Shown: piece by piece, positions 24,084 to 32,114 of the stretch
How the letters are laid out: the number at the start of each line of letters is the position of its first letter
Position numbering within the stretch: the stretch's first letter is position 1
Assembly: GCA_934565425.1 (NCBI GenBank)
Contig: CAKTHW010000001.1
Location: 1-59,515 of the forward strand
Length of the DNA: 59,515 nt
Direction of reading: 5' to 3'
Source: an uncultured Oscillospiraceae bacterium
Lineage (GTDB): Bacteria > Bacillota > Clostridia > Oscillospirales > Oscillospiraceae
Translations under genes and position numbers: made by a program
Notes under the pieces: model-generated
Database searches by the model: none
The model's input: only the letters and a program-made list of their open reading frames with translations
What the model was told of the DNA's origin: nothing

Positions 24084-24290
24084 TTGAAAGCAAACCAAGA
24101 TAAGCTTGAACTTGCAATGGCGAGAGCCTGCATGACTCGCAAAGAGCTTGCGGCAGCAACAGGCTTACCCATGCCGAGCCTTGCCCACGTAATCAGAGGG
24201 GACGGCGTGAGACCGGCCACACTGGGCAAGGTCGCCCGCGCTCTGGGCGTGGACGTGACAGAATTGATGGAGGTGAAAGAGAATGGCTAA
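24084..24290 (+). CDS. Cro-like HTH protein
   Basis: A 68-residue protein that is nearly all helix-turn-helix (MTRKELAAATGLPMPSLAHV, then GDGVRPATLGKVARAL). It is the first rightward gene behind the operator-covered promoter, the place of Cro. The start is TTG at 24084, chosen because GGAGGTGAT is ideally spaced; an ATG at 24117 would cut into the domain and has no ribosome site. It overlaps the next gene by eight bases. Confidence 0.8.
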   Translation: MKANQDKLELAMARACMTRKELAAATGLPMPSLAHVIRGDGVRPATLGKVARALGVDVTELMEVKENG

Positions 24291-24465
24291 AGGAATGTGC
24301 CACATCCCCGTAGTGGGACGCATGGAGAAGGACGGGAACGGCGAGTGGTTCCTGAACAAGGAGAAATCCGAGTGGGCGGACATCCCCGCAACCGTCATTG
24401 CAGAGTTCCTGATCCAGCAGTTCGGCTATGACGCGATCTTCAACGGGGGTAAGCAGAATGACTGA
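24283..24465 (+). CDS. Small element protein, unknown
   Basis: A 60-residue soluble protein. Its ATG overlaps the Cro-like stop, and its own stop overlaps the ATPase start, so the three are translationally coupled. The visible pattern is a basic N-terminus and WADIPATVIAEFLIQQFGYD, which could be a small dimerising helix. I do not recognise it. Its position before the replication ATPase suggests a replication or regulatory accessory. Confidence 0.65.
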   Translation: MAKGMCHIPVVGRMEKDGNGEWFLNKEKSEWADIPATVIAEFLIQQFGYDAIFNGGKQND

Positions 24466-25780
24466 ATTCCCCGACTTCTACAACCACCTAGGAGAGTGCA
24501 ACGCCGAGACCATCCTTTCCCCCAAGACCTTCCTCATGATGGTTGACGTGGATCCCGACAACACGAAGGACGCCCAGAACCGAACTGAGATGGTGCGCTA
24601 TGAAGCTGTTGAGAAGTACCACATTGGGGAAGAGACGTTCTGGAACTGGTTCGGTGAGATGGACGACCTGTGGGTGAAGGATGAAGCGTCCTTCCGACAG
24701 TACGAAGCCAGCGGGAAGCCCCTCGACCTGGTGAAAGCCTCCGAGGTTACATATGAGCCACCCCGCTGGCTCATCCCGCCGTACTTCCAGCGGGGCAAAG
24801 GAACGCTCATTCAGGGCGACAACGGCACCGGCAAGACCGCTTTCATGTGCGCCATCGCCGCCCACGTGTCAACTGGCAGGCCGCTGCTGGGCATCCCAAT
24901 CGAAGGCCCTGGCCCCGTGCTCATCCTGTCTGTGGAGGATGACCTGCCCATCTTGCGCGGTCGTATCGAATCGAACGGCGGCGACCTGGACAAGTGCTAT
25001 TTCCTTGACAACGCCGCTGACCTGACCTTCTTGAGCCCGGAGTTGGAAGCAGCCATCAAGCAATGTCAGGCTGTGATGGTCATCTTCGACCCCTTCCAGG
25101 CGTTCCTTGGCCCCGACGTGGATATGTTCCGTCCCAACCAAGTCCGGCCGGTGTTGGCCAAGCTCTTCAATATGTGCGCACGGAACGACTGTTCCTGCGC
25201 CATCATTGCCCACATGGGCAAGAGCGGGTCGGACAAGTCTCCCGTCAACCGCTCCCTGGGCAGTGTTGATATTCCGGCGGCCATGCGCAGCATTTTGCAG
25301 CTCATCCGGAACCCGGAGCAACCCGAAGAGTGCATCATGGTGCATATCAAATGCTCCAATGCGCCGCTGGGGCGTGGCCTGTCTTATACCATTGGCGACC
25401 GTGGCGGGGTGACCTGGAACGGCTTCAATGACATGAGCCTGGACGAGCTGGCCACCGTGAAGAAGCGCACGGAGAAGGGGATCCCCTACGAACATGAACC
25501 CCTGGTGCAGGTATTCAATCAGCTGGTCACGGATAAGCCTGGCGGCGGCTTCTGGTCTTATGCCGACCTGAAATCAGAGGGCGCTAAAATCCTGGGTTTC
25601 CCGCCGTTCGCCGACTCCAGGGACTTGACCCGGCGGCTGGATGACGGGCTTGCCAAGGAGCTACAGGCGCATGACGGCTTGATTGTGACTAGCGGTGCAA
25701 GGCGAAATAATGCCCGCGGCGTCCGCATTGAGCAGTACCAGCAGCCGCAAGGGTATCAGACCAAGCTACAGGATGATTGA
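24458..25780 (+). CDS. RepA-like RecA-fold ATPase
   Basis: A 440-residue protein. The N-terminal 100 residues are unassigned. A RecA/AAA_25 ATPase domain follows, with Walker A GDNGTGKT at 120-127 and Walker B AVMVIFDP at 205-212, then AIIAHMGKSG as the sensor-like region. The C-terminal 100 residues may form a winged helix. Such RepA-like hexameric helicases serve replication of plasmids, phages and satellites, so it could act at the iteron modules upstream. No primase is visible in the element, so priming would come from the host or a helper phage (inference). Confidence 0.85.
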   Translation: MTEFPDFYNHLGECNAETILSPKTFLMMVDVDPDNTKDAQNRTEMVRYEAVEKYHIGEETFWNWFGEMDDLWVKDEASFRQYEASGKPLDLVKASEVTYEPPRWLIPPYFQRGKGTLIQGDNGTGKTAFMCAIAAHVSTGRPLLGIPIEGPGPVLILSVEDDLPILRGRIESNGGDLDKCYFLDNAADLTFLSPELEAAIKQCQAVMVIFDPFQAFLGPDVDMFRPNQVRPVLAKLFNMCARNDCSCAIIAHMGKSGSDKSPVNRSLGSVDIPAAMRSILQLIRNPEQPEECIMVHIKCSNAPLGRGLSYTIGDRGGVTWNGFNDMSLDELATVKKRTEKGIPYEHEPLVQVFNQLVTDKPGGGFWSYADLKSEGAKILGFPPFADSRDLTRRLDDGLAKELQAHDGLIVTSGARRNNARGVRIEQYQQPQGYQTKLQDD

Positions 25781-25794
25781 AGGGAGGTGAGACG

Positions 25795-25986
25795 ATGGAG
25801 GACAAGACCAAGGAAGAGGGCGGCGCATTGTGTCCGCTGCTGTCAATCAACAGAAGAGTGCCCACCCTGTGCAAACGGCAGGAGTGCGCCTGGTGGCATA
25901 CCAGCTATGGCACCTTTCCCCGCAGCGGCTGCGCTGTGGTCAAGGTGGCCACCCAGCTGGAGGAGATCGACACGACGCTCCAGTAA
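25795..25986 (+). CDS. Small cysteine-rich element protein
   Basis: A 63-residue protein with GGGAGGTGA before the ATG. Four cysteines (CPLLS, TLCKRQEC, SGCAVV) could bind zinc, as in many small phage early proteins. It follows the ATPase by 14 bases and is probably in the same transcript. Function is unknown. Confidence 0.65.
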   Translation: MEDKTKEEGGALCPLLSINRRVPTLCKRQECAWWHTSYGTFPRSGCAVVKVATQLEEIDTTLQ

Positions 25987-26017
25987 TGACGGTTCAAAGG
26001 GTAGTAACATAAAAAAG

Positions 26018-26064
26018 CGCCGCCCCCGGTGCGGGAACACTGGGGACGGCAAGGCGGTTTTGCT
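26018..26064 (+). terminator. Weak terminator or processing hairpin
   Basis: GCCG-CCCC-GTG pairs imperfectly with CAC-GGGG-CGGC and is followed by GGCGGTTTTG. Confidence 0.35.
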
Positions 26065-26111
26065 CACTAGAAACCGCCTCCAGTATGACAGAACATAGGA
26101 GGAATTTCAAG

Positions 26112-26438
26112 ATGAAAAAGAAAGTGGACAAGAACCTGGTGCTGATGGACGACATCCTGGAGGTTATCGGCCAGTCTGACGAATGGGAAGACATCCAGCT
26201 GAACGACCCCCGCATTGTCGCAGCCAACAAAGCCCTCAAGACGGAAATGGCAGCGCTTCAGCTTCCGTTTGATGAGTATTGCAGCTTGGAGCTGGCCATC
26301 GGGCAGGCCACAGCGACCGTCATTGACGCCGCCATTCTGTACGGTATCCATGTGGCCTTCGCCCTTCAGGACGTCGTGGGGCGCATTCCCGACCTCTCCC
26401 GGCACATCATGCAGCGGACTGGGGGTGGAGCTGAATGA
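26112..26438 (+). CDS. Element protein, unknown (108 residues)
   Basis: AGGAGGAATTTCAAG stands before the ATG at 26112. The protein is acidic and helical (NLVLMDDILEVIGQSDEWED), then has a rather hydrophobic stretch (ATVIDAAILYGIHVAFALQD) that is probably a buried helix. I do not recognise it. It shares an ATGA overlap with the following gene, so the pair is coupled. A hypothetical early protein of phage type is the best label. Confidence 0.65.
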   Translation: MKKKVDKNLVLMDDILEVIGQSDEWEDIQLNDPRIVAANKALKTEMAALQLPFDEYCSLELAIGQATATVIDAAILYGIHVAFALQDVVGRIPDLSRHIMQRTGGGAE

Positions 26439-26626
26439 AGATTAAGTTCAGCTACCAGCCCGGCGAAGAGAAGCAGGCGTACCTGGTCTGCAACCTGGTC
26501 ATCGCCTCCCTGCGCAAGATGGACGGGAGGAACCCCAGGGTCAAAGAACGGCAGGAGCACCCGCCGACCAAGCACATCTACATCACCAGCAAGCCGCCCG
26601 TCCCCGATGATGGGGACGGCGCTTGA
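26435..26626 (+). CDS. Element protein, unknown (63 residues)
   Basis: The ATG overlaps the stop of the 108-residue gene. The protein is small and basic (MKIKFSYQPGEEKQAYLVC, then RKMDGRNPRVKERQE), with the segment PPTKHIYITSKPP. I do not recognise it. A hairpin (CCGTCCCC / GGGGACGG) lies in its last codons, and the promoter for the capsid segment overlaps its stop. Confidence 0.6.
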   Translation: MKIKFSYQPGEEKQAYLVCNLVIASLRKMDGRNPRVKERQEHPPTKHIYITSKPPVPDDGDGA

Positions 26627-26652
26627 CGGCAAAGCAAACGACATGATATAAT
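26623..26652 (+). promoter_or_regulatory. Promoter of the scaffold-capsid segment
   Basis: TTGACG, an 18-base spacer and a perfect TATAAT. It splits the element into an early segment and a capsid segment. Confidence 0.7.
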
Positions 26653-26654
26653 CC

Positions 26655-26758
26655 ACACAGATAAAGGGCATGAGTACCGCACAGCTTTGCACATCTGTGT
26701 TAGCCTGATAAGGGCATGGGAAACAGTTTTCTACCGACTGTTCTCATGCCCTTTGTCT
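26655..26758 (+). ncRNA. Leader RNA with mutually exclusive stems (candidate switch or small RNA)
   Basis: CTCATGCCCTTTGTCT (26743-26758) can pair with AGATAAAGGGCATGAG (26659-26674, 16 bp with one wobble) or with AAGGGCATG (26710-26718, extended through GGAAACAG/CTGTT). The first partner's 5' side is also tied up by ACACAGAT (26655-26662) with ATCTGTGT (26693-26700). The three arms cannot all form at once. The leader sits between the promoter and the scaffold gene. Confidence 0.5.
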
Positions 26759-26865
26759 ATGCCTCCATCTCTGATCAGGAGATGACCGATTCTTCCATTC
26801 CGTGCTGGGCATCACGCTAAACTGCCCATATGTTATCGTCGGCGGACGTTAAACGGAGGTACGAT

Positions 26866-27363
26866 ATGCCCGAAGAAATCATCACTGCACCCAACGAAAC
26901 TGCAGGCGCTGCGGCTGGGAAACCCGCAGGAACCCCCGAAGTGGAAAACGAGCCGAAAGAGAAGCCCGTTGACGCTCCGGAGAAGAAGTATTCCGACGAG
27001 GACTTAGACCGCATCCTTGCCGGTAAGATCGCGCGAGAACGCCGCAAACTCACGGAGTCTATCAGCTCCCAGCTGGCGGCGGAACTCGATGAGCGGGAAC
27101 GAAACATTCTCAAGCGTGAACTGCGAGCCGACGCCCAAGACAAGCTGATCGCTGACCGTCTCCCGCCTGCCCTGGCCGAGTGCCTCAATTACGAGGACAA
27201 GGAAGCGTTTGACAAGTCCTATTCCTCCATTGTCAAGGCGTTCCAGGACGCTCTGGCCGAAGGCGTGCGGGACGCGCTCCGTGGGAACACCCCGCGTGCT
27301 ATCCGTGGATCCGGCTGCTCTGGCGGCGACCGTGTTCGTGACGCTTTTGCACGAAAGGATTGA
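26866..27363 (+). CDS. Phage capsid scaffold protein
   Basis: A 165-residue protein. The first 45 residues are Pro/Glu/Ala-rich and disordered (PAGTPEVENEPKEKP). The typical scaffold start KKYSDEDLDRILAGKIARER follows and leads into a long coiled coil (SSQLAAELDERERNILKREL). This pattern is that of Firmicutes phage scaffold proteins (DUF4355/GP20 type), which guide procapsid assembly and then leave. GGAGG precedes the ATG at 26866. It lies directly before the capsid gene, as in phages. Confidence 0.82.
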   Translation: MPEEIITAPNETAGAAAGKPAGTPEVENEPKEKPVDAPEKKYSDEDLDRILAGKIARERRKLTESISSQLAAELDERERNILKRELRADAQDKLIADRLPPALAECLNYEDKEAFDKSYSSIVKAFQDALAEGVRDALRGNTPRAIRGSGCSGGDRVRDAFARKD

Positions 27364-27369
27364 ACATAA

Positions 27370-28464
27370 TTGCCTATTGATCTGACTACCAAGTTTCTTC
27401 CCTATGTGGATGAAATGTTCTATAAAGAAAGCAAGAAATCCCTGCTGACCAACCAGGACTTCCAGTGGGACGGTGCTCATGCTGTGAAGGTCTACAAGGT
27501 CGGCACCAGCGAGATGAACGACTACAACCGCACCGGCGCTGACACCGGTAATTGGAGCCGTTACGGCGCTGTGGCTGGCCTGGACGCCACCACTGAGACC
27601 ATGACCCTGCGCAAAGACCGCAGCTTCACCTTCGCCATCGACCGTCTGGATCAGGACGAGACCGGCGACCAGCTGGCGGCAGCTTCCGCCCTGGCCAGAC
27701 AGCAGCGGGAAGTCATCATCCCCGAAGTGGACGCCTACGTTTACGGTGTGATGACCGCAGGCGCTGGCTCCAAGCCCGACGCCTTGGAGCTGACCAAGGC
27801 CAACGTCTATGAGGAAATCCTCAAGGGCTCCGAAGTCCTGGACAATGCTATGGTCTCCGAGACTGGCCGCGTCCTGGTGGTCACTCCGGCCACCTATACC
27901 CTGATGAAGCAGTGCACCGACATCACCATGGAAACCGACATTGGCAACGACCTGCGCTTGAAAGGCGTCATCTCCATGCTGGACGGCATGGACGTGGTTC
28001 GGGTTCCGGCGTCCCGTCTGCCTGCTGACTTCGGGTTCGTGATCGCCCATCCCTGTGCCACTGTGGCGCCCACCAAGCTGGAAAGCTACAAGGCACATGA
28101 AGACCCGCCCGGTATCTCCGGCAGTCTGGTGGAGGGCAGAATCACCTACGACGCCTTTGTTCTGGACAACAAGACCAAGGCCATCTACTATCAGCGTGGC
28201 GGCCTGGTGCTGGCCTCTGCTGCCGGCACTGCCACCGGTGCCACCAAGGTGACCGTCTCCACCACCAAGGGCAAGGGCAACAGCTACAAGTACAAGGTGG
28301 ACGCTGCTGTTCCCGTGGCTGGTGCTGACTGCTCCGCCTGGACGGACTGGAACGGCACTGCCGACATCACCGCGGCGACCGGCAAGACCCTGGTCATCGT
28401 GGAGGTAGACGGCAACGGTCTGGCTGTGAAGGCCGGTTCCGTCACTGTGACCGCCAAGGCGTAA
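27370..28464 (+). CDS. Phage major capsid protein with C-terminal Ig-like part
   Basis: A 364-residue protein. Residues 1-280 match the HK97-fold/N4-gp56-like capsid proteins of Firmicutes phages: an N-terminal arm (TTKFLPYVDEMFYKESKK), then GAHAVKVYKVGTSEMNDYNR, the spine-helix region TFAIDRLDQDETGDQ and REVIIPEVDAYVYGVM, and RVLVVTPATYTLMKQ. Residues about 285-364 are Thr/Val/Gly-rich and look like an Ig-like decoration domain. The start is TTG at 27370, with AAAGGA upstream; no ATG fits. It is an unusually complete structural gene for an element lacking terminase and portal. Confidence 0.85.
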   Translation: MPIDLTTKFLPYVDEMFYKESKKSLLTNQDFQWDGAHAVKVYKVGTSEMNDYNRTGADTGNWSRYGAVAGLDATTETMTLRKDRSFTFAIDRLDQDETGDQLAAASALARQQREVIIPEVDAYVYGVMTAGAGSKPDALELTKANVYEEILKGSEVLDNAMVSETGRVLVVTPATYTLMKQCTDITMETDIGNDLRLKGVISMLDGMDVVRVPASRLPADFGFVIAHPCATVAPTKLESYKAHEDPPGISGSLVEGRITYDAFVLDNKTKAIYYQRGGLVLASAAGTATGATKVTVSTTKGKGNSYKYKVDAAVPVAGADCSAWTDWNGTADITAATGKTLVIVEVDGNGLAVKAGSVTVTAKA

Positions 28465-28477
28465 ACCTATCCCCTCT

Positions 28478-28510
28478 GGGCGTCCCTGCAATCGTGGGGG
28501 CGCCCTTTTT
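28478..28510 (+). terminator. Terminator after the capsid gene
   Basis: GGGCG-CCC pairs with GGG-CGCCC and is followed by TTTTT. Confidence 0.8.
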
Positions 28511-28530
28511 ACATGGAGCGTGAGACAACG

Positions 28531-29265
28531 ATGACCAACGAAGAACTGGCCGTGATGATACAGGGTGGACGGGCTGACCTGGTGCCCACCCTCTGGGAGC
28601 AGGTGGAACGGTTTGTGGCCAAGCAGGCGCACCGCTGGTTCCTGAACAACCGCCGCCGGGTGGAGTTTGATGACCTCTATCAGTCTGGCTTCCTGGCCAT
28701 GATGGAAGCGGTCAGGACGTTCGACCCGGACGGGGGTTCCAGCTTCCTGAGCTGGATGGGGAACAACCACCTGAAAACTGCCTTTATGGCAGCTTTGGGA
28801 GCCAGGACAGAAAAACAGCGTCAAGACCCGCTGCACACTGCCGCAAGCCTGGACGCTCCCTTACAGGTAGATGAAGATTTGACCATCGGGGACATGGTGC
28901 AAGACCCGGTGGATTGTATGGCCAAGGCCGACCGGCGCATCTGGCTGGAACAGCTCCACGATGAACTGGATCACGCGCTTGACACGCTGCCAGCAGAGCA
29001 GAGGACAGCCCTCCGCCGCCGGTTCTACCACGGCATGACCTTCGCAGAGGCGGCAGCACTGGCCGGTGAGAAGCCGGACACCATCCGGAAGTGGGAGAGT
29101 GCTGGCCTGAACAAGCTCCGGCGGGGGAAGCAAGCGGCACGGCTCCGCGCCTTCGTGGACGCCCGGACGCTGTTCTATGGTGCACGCGGGGTGCATGGGG
29201 TGGAATATGTAGTCCTAAAAAGGGAGCAGATTGCAAACTCTCATACCGAACAGGATTTCCGGTAA
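28531..29265 (+). CDS. Sigma-70 family RNA polymerase sigma factor
   Basis: A 244-residue sigma factor. Region 2 is visible at about residues 40-90 (RRVEFDDLYQSGFLAMMEAV, then SFLSWMGNNHLKTAF), and region 4 at about 155-205 (LPAEQRTALRRRFYHGMTFA and EKPDTIRKWESAGLNKLRRG). Regions 1.1 and 3 are missing or short, as in phage-borne alternative sigma factors. I use the ATG at 28531 with GGAGCGTGAG; an ATG at 28513 has no ribosome site. It is the last gene before attR, behind the capsid terminator. It may direct transcription of late genes in the element or of a helper phage (inference). Confidence 0.82.
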   Translation: MTNEELAVMIQGGRADLVPTLWEQVERFVAKQAHRWFLNNRRRVEFDDLYQSGFLAMMEAVRTFDPDGGSSFLSWMGNNHLKTAFMAALGARTEKQRQDPLHTAASLDAPLQVDEDLTIGDMVQDPVDCMAKADRRIWLEQLHDELDHALDTLPAEQRTALRRRFYHGMTFAEAAALAGEKPDTIRKWESAGLNKLRRGKQAARLRAFVDARTLFYGARGVHGVEYVVLKREQIANSHTEQDFR

Positions 29266-29278
29266 ACTATCAATCGAA

Positions 29279-29311
29279 CCCCCGCAACCAGTTTTACGTA
29301 AGACCGTTTTC
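29279..29311. repeat. attR: right 33-bp direct repeat
   Basis: Identical to 21373-21405. It restores a copy of the tRNA 3' end (CCCCCGCAACCA) and ends exactly at the loop of the host terminator that follows. Confidence 0.9.
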
Positions 29312-29334
29312 TTCGGAAAACGGTCTTATCTTTT
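29300..29334 (+). terminator. Original tRNA-operon terminator
   Basis: AAGACCGTTTTC (29300-29311) pairs perfectly with GAAAACGGTCTT (29316-29327) over a TTCG loop and is followed by ATCTTTTA. The first arm is the end of attR. Confidence 0.9.
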
Positions 29335-29384
29335 ATCCTCGCTCCAACCCCCCACCTGACAACCCGAACCCAAGAGGCGTTTTT

Positions 29385-29588
29385 ATGACCTACGATGAGC
29401 TAACAAAATTTTTAGGCAAAACCGTGCTCGTAACCTACATGGACGGCCGCCAGTTCCAAAGCGTGTTCACGAATACGGAGTCCGAGTTTGATACCGCGTC
29501 CGGAAAAGACGAGATCGAACTGGACGCCGGAACATTTTGCTACGGCATCCCACTGGATGAGATCACGGACATGGAGGAACTCCTATGA
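29385..29588 (+). CDS. Hypothetical 67-residue protein
   Basis: A small acidic protein (MTYDELTKFLGKTVLVTYMD) that looks like a compact beta-barrel module, with AGAGG before the ATG. I do not recognise it. It overlaps the next gene by four bases (ATGA), so the two form a coupled pair. It lies just outside attR and therefore belongs to the host chromosome. The pair ends at a strong terminator. Confidence 0.65.
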   Translation: MTYDELTKFLGKTVLVTYMDGRQFQSVFTNTESEFDTASGKDEIELDAGTFCYGIPLDEITDMEELL

Positions 29589-29890
29589 AACGCACCGAAG
29601 CCTATCGGCAGTTCCTCGAAGAAAAGCTGCGGGAACGCTACCCTACTTTTATCCTGCACGGCCGCACCAGTTTCCAAGCCCCAGACGGCACTACCCTGCG
29701 CATCGACACCCTAAACTGGGCACAGGAAGCGCTGGTAGTGGAATATGCCTATGACGAAACCTGGGCGACGAACAATGTGTTCGAGGACGGTGACCTGTTC
29801 TATATCGACGAGCTGTCCCCGGAAGAAATGCTGGCCGGAATGCTGGCGGAAATAGAAGGAACCCCTGCCCCAAATCTACCCACCAAATAA
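29585..29890 (+). CDS. Hypothetical 101-residue protein
   Basis: A soluble acidic protein (RTEAYRQFLEEKLRERYPTF near the start, then WAQEALVVEYAYDET and ELSPEEMLAGMLAEIEG). I do not recognise a family. Translation is coupled to the upstream gene by the ATGA overlap, which suggests that the two products act together. Confidence 0.65.
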   Translation: MKRTEAYRQFLEEKLRERYPTFILHGRTSFQAPDGTTLRIDTLNWAQEALVVEYAYDETWATNNVFEDGDLFYIDELSPEEMLAGMLAEIEGTPAPNLPTK

Positions 29891-29898
29891 AACAGCCC

Positions 29899-29932
29899 TC
29901 TCCGATCCCACTCGGAGAGGGCTTCTTTTTTA
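29899..29932. terminator. Bidirectional terminator
   Basis: AGCCCTCTCCGA pairs with TCGGAGAGGGCT and is followed by TCTTTTTT. It separates the small pair from the convergent thiamine pyrophosphokinase. Confidence 0.9.
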
Positions 29933-30550
29933 CATACGCGCCGACATGACCATCAAGATCCCTTTCCCCACGCTGATCACGGCCTCCGACGCCGCCCACT
30001 GGTTGCTCATCCCAATGGGGAACGTGTTGGTCACCACCGCATGGTTCAGTGAATATTTGCCGCCTGTGATGCACACATCTTCACAGGTATCCGATACAGC
30101 AAACACCGAAAGGGACCACCCCTCCCGCCGGGGCAGGGTGATGCTGCCCTCGGTCAAAAAGTAGAGCATGGTCTCGCTGTCGTGGATGGTCACCCGACAG
30201 CCTCCGTTGGCCACCGCAAAGGCCGCCGCCTGGAGGTTGGCGTATAGGTGATCCAGCCGCCCGCCTAGGGCGCAGAACAGCTCCACCTGCGCAAACCCCT
30301 GTTCCACCGCATAGCGGATGGCGATCATGGTATCCGTGTCGTCCTTCTCCTTCTTGTAGCGCCACACCGGCAGGTCAGAGGGCAGCACGCCCTCGTAAGA
30401 GTCAAAATCCCCCACCAAAAGATTGGGACGGACGCCCGCCTTCTCGGCGTAGACATATCCTTTATCACAGGCAATGACAAAGTCATCCTCTCTCACGCCT
30501 TCCACCGGTGCATAGCTCCCACCGGAAATGATCACACAACGATGCGTCAT
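29930..30550 (-). CDS. thiN: Thiamine pyrophosphokinase
   Basis: A 206-residue cytoplasmic enzyme converting thiamine plus ATP to TPP and AMP. Family marks are VIACDKGYVYAEKAGVRPNL, the catalytic Asp cluster LLVGDFDSYEG, KEKDDTDTMIAI and the strand LFCALGGRLDHLYANLQ. The C-terminal beta-barrel ends with FPIGMSNQW. AAGGAGG precedes the ATG at 30550; an upstream ATG covers this site. It complements the thiamine operon 15 kb away, which makes ThiE-derived thiamine phosphate. It would also supply TPP for the lyase at 35.9 kb, but the genes are not linked by operon. Confidence 0.9.
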   Translation of the reverse strand: MTHRCVIISGGSYAPVEGVREDDFVIACDKGYVYAEKAGVRPNLLVGDFDSYEGVLPSDLPVWRYKKEKDDTDTMIAIRYAVEQGFAQVELFCALGGRLDHLYANLQAAAFAVANGGCRVTIHDSETMLYFLTEGSITLPRREGWSLSVFAVSDTCEDVCITGGKYSLNHAVVTNTFPIGMSNQWAASEAVISVGKGILMVMSARM

Positions 30551-30625
30551 AGGTTTGATTCCTCCTTGCATTCTAACAACTGGAAAAGGACAAAGACCTT
30601 CCGTTCTTTGTCCCGTACGATTGCT

Positions 30626-31786
30626 TTACATTCCTTCTTGCAGTTCTGAATAGAGCTTACTGATCGCCGCACTCCGTCCACTGACCCCCAGCTTTTTGAA
30701 GATCTTCCCGGTGTACGCCTTCACCGTAGGCAAACTCAGGTACAACGTGTCCGCGATCTGCTGATTGGTATACCCCTGCTTCAACAGGCGCAAAACGTCC
30801 ATCTCTCGCGCCGTAAAAGAATATCCCATCAGCTTCTCCTCCATCTGCTCCGCCTGACTTTGCGGCCGCGCTTGGAACATCCCCTCCGGCTGGCGGCAGA
30901 TCTCCACGATGATGAAGCTGCTGATATACTTGTCCAACGACACTTCTGCGCTGTCCTTCCACACACGGATCCGAAACACCCCCGCCTCGCAGGTCTTGTA
31001 GATGGTCTTCGGCTCCGCTTGCAAGGCCTCCATCGGGTCCTGGCCATCCGTCAATTCCCGCAGGATATCCCGTGCGGTCTTCTTCGGAAACAGGATCCGT
31101 TTGTACTTGGAAAACCCCGGCGTCTCCTCCGGCATCGTCAGGTTGCTGAACACACAGTAGCCACATTTGACCAGATCCGCCGTCTGCTTCTCCTCACTCC
31201 GCTTCAACGCGGTGATGAGCAGTTGATGATCCATCTCCTTCAGATAGTGACCCAGACTATACGTAAAGATACTCCCCGCCATGTTCAAGATCTCCAGCTC
31301 ATCCTGCGTAAAATCTCCCTCCTGCGCGGACTTGAACACGGAGATCACATGGGTGGGAAACTCCCGGTATTTGGGGCCGGTGAGCACCACTTGGTAGCGC
31401 AGACCGGTCTCTGACAGGTGGCTGCAATATTCAGATTCATAGAAATCCTTCTCAGAGTAGAGATCCCGGATATGCCAGGCGTACTGAGGGTTTTCCACGT
31501 CTAACTTCTTGATACAATTTTGAATCTGGGTGATGAACGGGTCAGACCGAAAGTAATACTCTCGATAAGCGTTGAGCCGTTCCTCAGTGAACTGCGAACT
31601 GAAAATATCGGAGATGTATACCTCCCCATCTGGTTTCAGATTGAGGATGGTGTATACCATCGTGTTATACCCAAAAAAGCTCTGAATCCCTTCCAAAGCG
31701 CGAACCGGAAAATGCTTGAAATTTGTGTTGATATAACTACCAAACTGTATCATATTATCCAATGTTTTCTGGGGATTTTCCACCAT
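30626..31786 (-). CDS. LuxR-type transcriptional regulator
   Basis: A 386-residue regulator. Residues about 325-380 are a LuxR/GerE helix-turn-helix (FTAREMDVLRLLKQGYTNQQ, then IADTLYLSLPTVKAYTGKI). The large N-terminal part (about 300 residues) resembles a PAS/GAF-type sensor without recognised binding residues. AAGGAG precedes the ATG. It is divergent from the aldehyde dehydrogenase at 32115, so it probably controls the catabolic island. The ligand is unknown. Confidence 0.82.
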   Translation of the reverse strand: MVENPQKTLDNMIQFGSYINTNFKHFPVRALEGIQSFFGYNTMVYTILNLKPDGEVYISDIFSSQFTEERLNAYREYYFRSDPFITQIQNCIKKLDVENPQYAWHIRDLYSEKDFYESEYCSHLSETGLRYQVVLTGPKYREFPTHVISVFKSAQEGDFTQDELEILNMAGSIFTYSLGHYLKEMDHQLLITALKRSEEKQTADLVKCGYCVFSNLTMPEETPGFSKYKRILFPKKTARDILRELTDGQDPMEALQAEPKTIYKTCEAGVFRIRVWKDSAEVSLDKYISSFIIVEICRQPEGMFQARPQSQAEQMEEKLMGYSFTAREMDVLRLLKQGYTNQQIADTLYLSLPTVKAYTGKIFKKLGVSGRSAAISKLYSELQEGM

Positions 31787-32114
31787 TTGCTACAACTCCT
31801 TGTCCTTTTCCGCACAATTTCACTTTTTCAGGTTATGAAAGACACCTTTGTTATTTTACCTGGAATCCTGCACTTTTTCAAGGGAAATCTGTACAGTATG
31901 CCCTTTTCTCGCTTTTTTAATACTTTAGTATCCTTCGCACAATACAAGAGTATCACTCCTCCCGAAATCCCAAAGGCTGCCTCATCCTTTCGTTAATATA
32001 TCCAATTCCGACGGGTAATTGTCCCTTTATCTCGTGCATATTATACTTTCCTTATCGGAGAAAGAAAGACACACAACACCATTTACACAACACAAATAAG
32101 AGAGGTACTGAACT
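31787..32114. other. Divergent regulatory region of the catabolic island
   Basis: About 330 AT-rich bases between the LuxR-type gene and the first dehydrogenase. A rightward promoter (TTGTCC, 17 bases, TATACT) lies at 32019-32047. AGAGAGGTA serves the dehydrogenase ATG at 32115. No clear palindrome or additional gene was found. Confidence 0.5.
32019..32047 (+). promoter_or_regulatory. Promoter of the rightward catabolic operon
   Basis: TTGTCC, a 17-base spacer and TATACT, 68 bases before the dehydrogenase start. Confidence 0.6.

Noticed and set aside
27370..28464. Encapsulin nanocompartment instead of a phage capsid
   Set aside because: A typical phage scaffold gene lies directly upstream and the sequence pattern is that of phage capsids. 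No cargo enzyme with a targeting tail is present.
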